Virus record (IMG/VR): IMGVR_UViG_3300031251_000032
Span: 1-49,193 of that record
DNA from: a virus
Length of the DNA stretch: 49,193 nucleotides
Strand: one strand, 5' to 3'
In this document: in pieces, positions 7,231 through 12,809 of the stretch
Layout of the letters: every line of letters begins with the position of its first letter
How positions within the stretch are numbered: position 1 is the first letter of the stretch
Notes under the pieces: model-generated
What the model was told of the DNA's origin: nothing
Databases searched by the model: none
What the model saw: the letters and a program-made list of their open reading frames with translations, nothing else
Position numbers and translations under genes: made by a program

Positions 7231-7259
7231 TTGACTTAATGCCTCAAAAGAAGTATACT
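7231..7259 (+). promoter_or_regulatory. near-consensus sigma70 promoter
   Basis: TTGACT (7231-7236), 17-base spacer, TATACT (7254-7259). A start near 7266 gives a 20-base leader with AAAAAAGGAG before the ATG at 7286. The element TTGACTTAATGCCT is almost the same as that of the leftward promoter at 3342. Confidence 0.75.
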
Positions 7260-7285
7260 GATTTAACACTAAAAAAGGAGTTTAC

Positions 7286-7510
7286 ATGCTAAAGAGAATA
7301 ACAATAACAGCTGAAGGAAAATTCGTCGTGCAGAATGTAAGCACTAACGATAGCAAGCTATTAAACCAGCTTAAGACCGGTCTAGACAGTGAAGTAGCCA
7401 TAGACCCTAAGACTGGAGAACTCAAGGCTGTAGTTATTAACCTTACAGAAGATCAGGCTAGAGAGCTGGCTAAGGCTTTAGGTATAATGGAAATAGAAAT
7501 TACTGAGTAA
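7286..7510 (+). CDS. hypothetical 74-residue early protein
   Basis: First gene after the strong promoter at 7231. It starts MLKRITITAEGKFVVQNVST and ends with a helix (TEDQARELAKALGIMEIEIT). It looks like a small alpha/beta fold. AAAAAAGGAG precedes the ATG. No family recognised. Confidence 0.65.
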   Translation: MLKRITITAEGKFVVQNVSTNDSKLLNQLKTGLDSEVAIDPKTGELKAVVINLTEDQARELAKALGIMEIEITE

Positions 7511-7532
7511 ATAAAAATTATTTGGAGGTTAC

Positions 7533-7811
7533 ATGACCGAACCAACTTTAGAAGACTTAATTAAAGAGAACTCTAAGTTGAAACAACGAATAAAAAGATT
7601 AGAAAAAAGAGTGAAGAAGCTTAAAGCCAGAGACGAGACACTAGCTGAAGAAATATTAGAACTAGATCAAGAAGTAGCCAGCGAAATACCGATATATGAA
7701 AAAAAGATAGAAGGTCGCTGTCCTAAATGCGGAGCAAAAACAGAAGAGATAGAGATACCGGGACGTTTATTAATTATGTGTACTAAATGTCAGCATAGGG
7801 AGACTAAATAA
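7533..7811 (+). CDS. coiled-coil zinc-ribbon protein
   Basis: A 92-residue protein. Residues about 8-55 form a charged coiled coil (KENSKLKQRIKRLEKRVKKL). The C-terminus is a zinc ribbon with CPKCGAK and CTKCQHR, spaced as in a four-Cys zinc site. It overlaps the next gene by one base. A nucleic-acid or protein adaptor role is plausible, not shown. Confidence 0.65.
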   Translation: MTEPTLEDLIKENSKLKQRIKRLEKRVKKLKARDETLAEEILELDQEVASEIPIYEKKIEGRCPKCGAKTEEIEIPGRLLIMCTKCQHRETK

Positions 7812-8014
7812 TGAGTAGATATTTATGTGATCATTGCGGATCTAAACAGGAATCTGAGGGCACCCCCTTAATGCATGTTAGCTCTTCAGGAGAGCCTGTC
7901 CATATTGGCACAGCCTATAAATGCCTAGAATGTAAAAAATGGACCACTATTAGAAAACCTAGCCCAGCAGAGAAAGAGGACAACGACTGGCTTAATGGAT
8001 ATAGTAGATATTAA
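7811..8014 (+). CDS. small zinc-ribbon protein
   Basis: A 67-residue protein with CDHCGSK at the N-terminus and CLECKKW near residue 38, making a four-Cys zinc site. It follows another zinc-ribbon gene directly. Function unknown. Confidence 0.6.
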   Translation: MSRYLCDHCGSKQESEGTPLMHVSSSGEPVHIGTAYKCLECKKWTTIRKPSPAEKEDNDWLNGYSRY

Positions 8015-8026
8015 TTTGGAGGGTAT

Positions 8027-8227
8027 ATGATAGATCTAAGAACAAGTTTATTTTGTTTATTTATGATCTTAAATATGGCGGTATTAGCAGAAGTTTATAC
8101 TGAGCTAAATGAAGTTAAGTTGTCTTTGAATGAGAAAAGCTTGATTTATAATAAAGAGTATGATAAACTAAACCATCTACAAACTTTAAATGACTACTAC
8201 CAAGAAGCTATGTCGAGGGAGCAGTAA
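8027..8227 (+). CDS. small membrane-anchored helical protein
   Basis: A 66-residue protein with one hydrophobic N-terminal segment (SLFCLFMILNMAVLAEVY) followed by a helical, coiled-coil-like domain. A GGAGGG ribosome site precedes the ATG. The stop is adjacent to the next ATG. No family recognised. Confidence 0.6.
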   Translation: MIDLRTSLFCLFMILNMAVLAEVYTELNEVKLSLNEKSLIYNKEYDKLNHLQTLNDYYQEAMSREQ

Positions 8228-8554
8228 ATGAAAAGAATTCACCATATCTTTATAGATGATTTTGAGTTTTCTATCCTAGATGATTACAGTATGATAGTAA
8301 CCCCGATGAGCGGTAGAATATGGGATGTTAATAAGCCGCACGTGTTAGGATTTATAGATGATTTAGGGGATCTTTTACACTCTAAGCACATCGGAAGCAT
8401 AGAGATAGAGGATAGCCTCGACAGAGTACGCAGCGTATATTCCAACACTAACGGAACCTTTACTTTCGACAAACGATTGATGTCCAGATACTCCCTAACT
8501 AAGCTACTTTTATTTTTAGAAGATAGCTACAACTACAAGGAAACAAATGAATAG
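8228..8554 (+). CDS. hypothetical 108-residue protein
   Basis: Acidic alpha/beta protein starting MKRIHHIFIDDFEFSILDDY, with no recognisable catalytic motif. Its final bases overlap the next gene by eight bases, so the two are probably co-translated. Confidence 0.6.
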   Translation: MKRIHHIFIDDFEFSILDDYSMIVTPMSGRIWDVNKPHVLGFIDDLGDLLHSKHIGSIEIEDSLDRVRSVYSNTNGTFTFDKRLMSRYSLTKLLLFLEDSYNYKETNE

Positions 8555-8984
8555 AACTCTAATAAACAATCTACCTTTGTATACCTCCATAATAGATCAT
8601 CTAGCCTATGATGTAGGGTATAGATGGCAATTTGTTAGCGATTCTCCGTCTTTAGGATCTACTAGTTGTTGTGAGAAGATAATTTTTATAGATACCAGAT
8701 GTTTGCTAGGTACTGAAGATGGCTTCTGGTCAGTAGTATTTCATGAACTGACGCATGCTAAGTGCCAAAGAGAAGGAATATACCCAGAGCTGCATAGGCA
8801 ACATCCAATGCTGCTGGGTGAACTGGATTTACTATGCATAGAATCTTTAGTAGATGAGATGGCAGAAGAAACCATGTCTATATACTTCCCGCCTCTGAAG
8901 TACATGAACACATATGATGCAGTTCTTGCTAAGGCTTTGGAAGAAGTAAAACGATTTGAAAAATTGAATAGGAGTCATAAATGA
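8547..8984 (+). CDS. putative zinc metallopeptidase-like protein (HExxH)
   Basis: A 145-residue protein with SVVFHELTHAKCQREG, where HELTH is the zinc/catalytic motif, followed by Glu-rich helices (ESLVDEMAEETMSIYF) that could supply the third ligand. The small size resembles minimal gluzincin or IrrE-type domains found in phages. A regulator-cleaving role would fit but is inferred. This is the second HExxH protein in the window; the other is at 841-1251. Confidence 0.65.
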   Translation: MNRTLINNLPLYTSIIDHLAYDVGYRWQFVSDSPSLGSTSCCEKIIFIDTRCLLGTEDGFWSVVFHELTHAKCQREGIYPELHRQHPMLLGELDLLCIESLVDEMAEETMSIYFPPLKYMNTYDAVLAKALEEVKRFEKLNRSHK

Positions 8985-9217
8985 AATTTAAGCTAAAAGA
9001 TTACCATATATCGTATAAAGCAGATCTGATTAGAAATCTTAACACGTATCCCAATAAACATGCTTTCGAAGTAGTAGCGGAAGTAGCAGCTAGCACAGGT
9101 TGCCATATTCTAGCCCTTATGCTTTTTCTTAGGGATATTGTAGGAGGGTCAGAGGCTATAAACGTAAAGATAGAGGATATCAAAAAATTCTACCAAATTA
9201 GTGAGATTATTCTATAA
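8981..9217 (+). CDS. hypothetical 78-residue protein
   Basis: Starts MKFKLKDYHISYKADLIRNL, overlaps the stop of the metallopeptidase-like gene by ATGA, and appears helical. It ends the operon before the promoter at 9292. No family recognised. Confidence 0.55.
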   Translation: MKFKLKDYHISYKADLIRNLNTYPNKHAFEVVAEVAASTGCHILALMLFLRDIVGGSEAINVKIEDIKKFYQISEIIL

Positions 9218-9291
9218 CCGATACCATCATATAGGAAATTTTTCTGCCAAAACAAAAACCAAAAAATAATCAGCTTTATATTTTAAAAACA

Positions 9292-9320
9292 TTGACAACT
9301 ATAACCACCTATGGTATTAT
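9292..9320 (+). promoter_or_regulatory. consensus sigma70 promoter
   Basis: TTGACA (9292-9297) is a perfect -35, followed by a 17-base spacer and TATTAT (9315-9320). The transcript would start near 9327, leaving only about nine bases before the ATG at 9336. It likely drives the block from 9336 onward. Confidence 0.8.
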
Positions 9321-9335
9321 TAATTAGAGGTGAAT

Positions 9336-9635
9336 ATGGAACATAACAGAAAAGAATTTGAGAATATTTTAACAGATTATATCAAGCATTCGGAAGTATG
9401 CCCATTAGATATAATGATTACTATAAAGGAAGTTAGACTGGATAATAACTTCATATATTTTGTTTATGCAGAAGTAAATAATGAACGAAGAGCAATATCT
9501 TCTGGAATTAAAACCTTAGAAGAGGCTATGGGAAGAGTAGCCTTTTTAGAGCATGTTGCTAAAATGATGTTCCAAGTAAAGACTGTTTACCAGAAGCAGG
9601 TTACTATTTCAGAAGATCCAGATGAGGAACTATGA
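9336..9635 (+). CDS. hypothetical 99-residue protein
   Basis: Starts MEHNRKEFENILTDYIKHSE. A GTG six bases upstream is in frame, but AGAGG at 9326-9330 is correctly spaced for the ATG. It is acidic alpha/beta, with a strand pair (NNFIYFVYAEVNNERRAIS) and a helix. No family recognised. Confidence 0.6.
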   Translation: MEHNRKEFENILTDYIKHSEVCPLDIMITIKEVRLDNNFIYFVYAEVNNERRAISSGIKTLEEAMGRVAFLEHVAKMMFQVKTVYQKQVTISEDPDEEL

Positions 9636-9694
9636 TCACAACAATAAAAGAAGTTTATAGGGAAGTTATAACACTGAGAAAGGATTTGTTGTGA
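9632..9694 (+). CDS. possible 20-residue linking frame
   Basis: The frame begins in the ATGA overlap with the preceding stop and ends in a GTGA overlap with the next start, so ribosomes may pass through it. The product is MITTIKEVYREVITLRKDLL. Too short to support on composition; it may only couple translation. Confidence 0.3.
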   Translation: MITTIKEVYREVITLRKDLL

Positions 9695-10257
9695 TAAAGC
9701 AAAAACCCACAGCGTCGGTAGTGGATCTAGATGACACAATTTTTCTATTCTCCCATACTATTTTGGAGATAGCAAACATAGTTAACAAAACAACCGTGAA
9801 TCCCAGCGATTTAACGGAGTGGGACTTACCTACTGAAATAAATAGTATATATAAAAGATTTGAATGCCGGGGTTTGTACAATGAGATGGAGCTGATCCCA
9901 TTTGCTTTAGATGCGCTAACCCACTTAAAGCTAGTAAAAGGACACAAGATAGTACTTCTTACGGCAAGAGATCCTAAATTCGGAGAAGAGACTTACCTTC
10001 ACCTAATAAAAAATAAAGTCCCTTTTGATGAACTTATTTTTGAAAAGGATAAAGTAAAAGAAGTTAGAAAAATTAGCAAACGATACCACATATCTCTTTT
10101 TATAGATGATAAATATGAAACCGTTCAAAGCATATATGAGAAATGCGCAGTAGACCAGGTTTGTCTAGTAAATATGCCTCATAACAAAAACAAAGAAGCA
10201 GATCCGGATATAGTTCGCATATCAAATTTATTAGAAGCTATAAAATACATTAAGTAG
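9691..10257 (+). CDS. HAD-superfamily phosphatase
   Basis: A 188-residue protein beginning at a GTG with AAAGGA upstream. HAD motifs are in order: VVDLDDT (nucleophile Asp12, acid Asp14), LLTARDP with Thr91, a Lys near 119-121, and LFIDDKYE with Asp139-Asp140. The arrangement matches small nucleotidase-type HAD enzymes (5'-deoxyribonucleotidase or polynucleotide phosphatase). Phages use these to adjust nucleotide pools or DNA ends. Substrate is not determined. Confidence 0.8.
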   Translation: MIKQKPTASVVDLDDTIFLFSHTILEIANIVNKTTVNPSDLTEWDLPTEINSIYKRFECRGLYNEMELIPFALDALTHLKLVKGHKIVLLTARDPKFGEETYLHLIKNKVPFDELIFEKDKVKEVRKISKRYHISLFIDDKYETVQSIYEKCAVDQVCLVNMPHNKNKEADPDIVRISNLLEAIKYIK

Positions 10258-10263
10258 GTTACA

Positions 10264-10440
10264 GTGACAGAAGAAACCGAGAACTATTACACTAAGTATT
10301 GGAAAAATTGGTTTTTCAAGGCTCATAGAGCTAATGAAATAATCGCAAACCTCGAAAAGAAAGAACATGGAGCCGATATCTTGTGGTCTTTCAATCGCTG
10401 GTTCAAAAGATTAATAGATATGAATAAAAAGGAGAACTAA
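10264..10440 (+). CDS. hypothetical 58-residue protein
   Basis: A GTG-initiated frame starting TEETENYYTKYWKNWFFKAH after the Val/Met codon, rich in Trp, Tyr and Lys and helical. Its TAA overlaps the ATG of the M15 peptidase gene by one base. Support is the snug fit and the same orientation. No family. Confidence 0.5.
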   Translation: MTEETENYYTKYWKNWFFKAHRANEIIANLEKKEHGADILWSFNRWFKRLIDMNKKEN

Positions 10441-10880
10441 TGAAGATCCTCCTATTTTTAAATCAAAAAGGAAATAATATGATTTCTTTAAAAGAAATGT
10501 TATGTGGCGTAGAACTAAGTTCAATCCCAGAAGAACATCAAAAAAATTTACTAATATTACTGGATAGAATAAATAAAGTTAGACTACAATATAATAAACC
10601 GATGACTCCAACGAATTCTTATAGAACAATGGAACACCATTTAGAGATATATGCAAAAAAAGGCATTACGGATCAAAGCAAAATTCCCATGAAGTCAAAA
10701 CACCTTACGGGGGAAGCGGTAGACATATATGATCCTAATTTAGAAATAACAGCTTGGCTAAAAGAAAACGATAGCCAAAGATTAAAAGATGTGTTATTAT
10801 GGTGTGAAGAGGGGAACTCTAATTGGGTCCACTTTCAAATAATTCCCCCAAAATCTGGAAATTTATGGTTTTTGCCCTGA
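10440..10880 (+). CDS. endolysin-type M15 peptidase
   Basis: A 146-residue D-Ala-D-Ala carboxypeptidase-like protein (peptidase M15). Zinc ligands are visible: SKHLTGEAVDIYD with His88 and Asp95, and NWVHFQIIPP with His131. The SYRTMEHHLEIY segment matches the substrate-binding strand of the family. It lacks a signal peptide, so it would need a holin. AAAAAGGAG supports the ATG at 10440; an in-frame ATG at 10479 also has a ribosome site. Cleavage of peptidoglycan cross-peptides complements the transglycosylase at 4537. Confidence 0.85.
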   Translation: MKILLFLNQKGNNMISLKEMLCGVELSSIPEEHQKNLLILLDRINKVRLQYNKPMTPTNSYRTMEHHLEIYAKKGITDQSKIPMKSKHLTGEAVDIYDPNLEITAWLKENDSQRLKDVLLWCEEGNSNWVHFQIIPPKSGNLWFLP

Positions 10881-10888
10881 GAGGAAGA

Positions 10889-11515
10889 ATGAGAAATTTT
10901 AAATTGGCTACATTTATTTTAATGGTAGGATGCGGAGCGAATAATGGAGTTAATGGTATAAATGGTATAAATGGTATAAATGGTATAAATGGTATAAATG
11001 GAGCTAACGGAATAGATGGACTTAATGGCAAAAACGGTCAGAGTATAGTTTATACACAGATAGAAGCTACTACGGAACAATGCCCTACAGGAGGTAAGGC
11101 TTTAGTTATAGCAACCGATTCAGAAGGTACGGGAGTATACAGTGCAGTAGATACGAACCAACAAAGCATGGTTATTTGTAATGGTTTACAAGGAGCTGAA
11201 GGTCAGCAAGGACCGGTTTCTGCCTTTTCTCCTATGATACCTATACGACCGTGCGGAGCAGCATCCAGTCCATATAAAGAAGTATTGTTATGCCTAGCAG
11301 ATGGAAGCGTTTTGTCAAGCTTTAGTTCTACCATGTCTGGTGATAATACTCGCCTAGCATTTCTTACTTCTGGGTCCTTTCAAGATACTGATGAATCTGG
11401 TTGCATTTTTAACGTGACAACTGATCAAAATAGTACTACAATAGAATGGAGCGCAGGATCTAATCAATATGGATCCTGGAATGCGCAAACAGTAATATGC
11501 GCTAAACAACCTTAA
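10889..11515 (+). CDS. collagen-like repeat lipoprotein
   Basis: A 208-residue protein. The start at 10889 (MRNFKLATFILMVGCGANN) has a GAGGAAG ribosome site and gives a signal ending in a lipobox-like MVGC, with Cys15 as the lipidated residue. An upstream in-frame ATG lies inside the peptidase gene. Residues about 18-50 are Gly-x-Asn collagen-like triplets. The remainder is a Cys-containing beta domain (CPTGGKAL, PCGAASSPYKEVLLCLADGS). I associate this last domain with bacterial (Bdellovibrio-type) surface proteins. It is likely an outer-membrane or surface protein made in infection; superinfection exclusion is one idea. Confidence 0.7.
   Translation: MRNFKLATFILMVGCGANNGVNGINGINGINGINGINGANGIDGLNGKNGQSIVYTQIEATTEQCPTGGKALVIATDSEGTGVYSAVDTNQQSMVICNGLQGAEGQQGPVSAFSPMIPIRPCGAASSPYKEVLLCLADGSVLSSFSSTMSGDNTRLAFLTSGSFQDTDESGCIFNVTTDQNSTTIEWSAGSNQYGSWNAQTVICAKQP
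10952..10996 (+). repeat. 9-bp tandem repeat, five perfect copies
   Basis: AATGGTATA is repeated five times without change and encodes Asn-Gly-Ile, i.e. collagen-like Gly-Ile-Asn triplets in the lipoprotein gene. Perfect short tandem copies are prone to slippage, which would change length in frame. Confidence 0.9.
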
Positions 11516-11524
11516 GGAGATACT

Positions 11525-11809
11525 ATGTTTTTAATTTTTTTAGCTTTATTTTCCGGTATTGCAGTAACAGAATCCATCCACTTGGATGCTGCTAAACACG
11601 AGATAGAAGGTTTACAACTAGACCTTAGAAATGATCAGCAGGCATTGGAAGAGCTGAGTGCTGTGGCAACTAATTTGAAAAAGGATAATGATACTATGGT
11701 AAATGTCCTTAAAGTGTATCAATCCGATCCAGAGTTTAGAAAACGAGTTAAAGCCATTAAGGTCCCATGCTATAGAATTCCTCCTTGTAAAATCAATCAA
11801 AATAACTAA
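11525..11809 (+). CDS. membrane-anchored coiled-coil protein, possibly spanin-like
   Basis: A 94-residue protein with an N-terminal hydrophobic helix (MFLIFLALFSGIAVTESIHL), then a coiled coil (EIEGLQLDLRNDQQALEEL) and a short tail with two Cys (VPCYRIPPCKI). This layout is like inner-membrane spanins. It follows the lipoprotein by nine bases with an AAGGAG site. Spanin function is only a possibility. Confidence 0.6.
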   Translation: MFLIFLALFSGIAVTESIHLDAAKHEIEGLQLDLRNDQQALEELSAVATNLKKDNDTMVNVLKVYQSDPEFRKRVKAIKVPCYRIPPCKINQNN

Positions 11810-11811
11810 TC

Positions 11812-12060
11812 ATGACCCAATTAGCTGGCATAATCGGGTCAATTCTTTTAGCACTATGTGGATTACCTCAAATGTCACAAAGCATTAAGCAGGGTCACTC
11901 CAGAGGCATCTCTAAATCCTTTTTGTTTATGTGGGGCTTAGGAGAATTATTTCTAATAATTTATATCTGGAATGGAAATCGCGATATTATCCTATTGGCA
12001 AACTACCTGCTTAATGTTATAATAATTCTAGTAATTTCTTTTTATAAAACAAAGGATTAA
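11812..12060 (+). CDS. PQ-loop (SemiSWEET-like) membrane protein, copy 1
   Basis: An 82-residue protein with three predicted membrane helices. The signature CGLPQMSQSIKQGHSRGIS carries the PQ dipeptide at about residues 19-20, followed by the basic-then-Ser/Gly loop and FLFMWGLGELFLIIYIW. SemiSWEETs are small bacterial three-helix sugar carriers that work as dimers. This is one of three homologues in the window; the next lies 226 bp downstream and is interrupted. Substrate unknown. Confidence 0.75.
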   Translation: MTQLAGIIGSILLALCGLPQMSQSIKQGHSRGISKSFLFMWGLGELFLIIYIWNGNRDIILLANYLLNVIIILVISFYKTKD

Positions 12061-12061
12061 A

Positions 12062-12277
12062 ATGCTTTTTACACTGAATCAAATGCTCAAACAAGAAATT
12101 CCTAGTGAAGCTTGGTACTATGATTTAGACACAATAGCCATAAATACTGACTATATAATAAGAGCTAAATTAATAGAGAAAAGTCCTATAAAAATCTACG
12201 CATTATTTATGGCTGATGGAAATTCTGTTTGTGTAGATGAAGATGCTTTTAAAGATATTTGTTTTAAATCAAAATAA
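12062..12277 (+). CDS. hypothetical 71-residue protein
   Basis: Lies between two PQ-loop genes and starts one base after the first stops. Begins MLFTLNQMLKQEIPSEAWYY; looks like a compact alpha/beta fold. No family recognised. Confidence 0.55.
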   Translation: MLFTLNQMLKQEIPSEAWYYDLDTIAINTDYIIRAKLIEKSPIKIYALFMADGNSVCVDEDAFKDICFKSK

Positions 12278-12286
12278 GGAGTTTTT

Positions 12287-12583
12287 GTGATACCGGCTTT
12301 AGGAATACTTTCCTCTTTTCTATTCGCAATCTGTGCTTTGCCTCAACTAATAGAATGTATAAAGCAGAAACATGCTAAAGGTGTAAATGCTTTATTTCTA
12401 CTCTTATGGGCTGGAGGAGAGCTATCTTTATTTGGATACGTCTGACTGACTAGTGGCGATAAGATTATAGAATTTTCTTGCATTTTAAATCTTGTTATTT
12501 TGTCTCTTATAGAGTATTATAAATTAAGAGGTAAAAATGACAAAACAAATTACAATCGAAGAAGCTCAAGAACTAGAAAGTAA
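12287..12583 (+). pseudogene. PQ-loop (SemiSWEET-like) gene, copy 2, with in-frame TGA
   Basis: A GTG start after AAGGAG gives IPALGILSSFLFAICALPQL, clearly a PQ-loop protein. Codon 53 (12443-12445) is TGA. After it the same frame continues as LTSGDKIIEFSCILNLVILS and IEYYK, which aligns without gaps to copy 1, whose residue at the TGA position is Trp (TGG). So either a single TGG-to-TGA change has truncated the gene, or the stop is read through. The frame runs to TAA at 12581 and overlaps the next gene. Confidence 0.75.
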
Positions 12584-12725
12584 TGATAAAGATTTTAGTT
12601 TAGAATTTGACGCATGGCTATGTGATAATAATATTCCCCATGATAGGTGCCATGAGAAGGTACCTGACTGGGCATGGGGATGTTTTGTGGAGGAATACTA
12701 TGATATCGAACTTATCGACTATTGA
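12537..12725 (+). CDS. hypothetical acidic protein
   Basis: A 62-residue, acidic, Trp-containing protein (MTKQITIEEAQELESNDKDF at the N-terminus). The start lies within the 3' end of the interrupted PQ-loop frame. No family recognised. Confidence 0.55.
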   Translation: MTKQITIEEAQELESNDKDFSLEFDAWLCDNNIPHDRCHEKVPDWAWGCFVEEYYDIELIDY

Positions 12726-12801
12726 TCTTTTAGTAGGCTTTACTACTTGTGTAATCTGTGTTATGATCGCTATAACCGGATATTTCATTAACAGAAAATA
12801 G
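12700..12801 (+). CDS. 33-residue membrane microprotein
   Basis: The ATG at 12700 is preceded by TGGAGGAATACT, a strong ribosome site, and the product contains one membrane helix (LLVGFTTCVICVMIAITGYF). It overlaps the end of the preceding gene in another frame. A longer in-frame version starting upstream lacks support. Confidence 0.5.
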   Translation: MISNLSTIDLLVGFTTCVICVMIAITGYFINRK

Positions 12802-12809
12802 GGGTGTAC

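Larger units (their letters stand above)
6801..7285. other. gene-free control region
   Basis: About 485 bases without a supported gene. Contents: an imperfect hairpin just after the 6210 gene (AGGTTT/AAACCT near 6798-6820, no T-run), AT-rich DNA with TA steps near 6920, G-rich runs near 6938-6980, a large inverted repeat (7054-7097), a GGCGCC palindrome near 7000, and a near-consensus promoter (7231-7259). No tRNA fold was found. Confidence 0.55.

Noticed and set aside
12287-12583. Genome-wide recoding of TGA as Trp
   Set aside because: Several confident genes end in TGA (for example at 6211-6213, 20235-20237 and 24911-24913), so TGA is a working stop in this phage.
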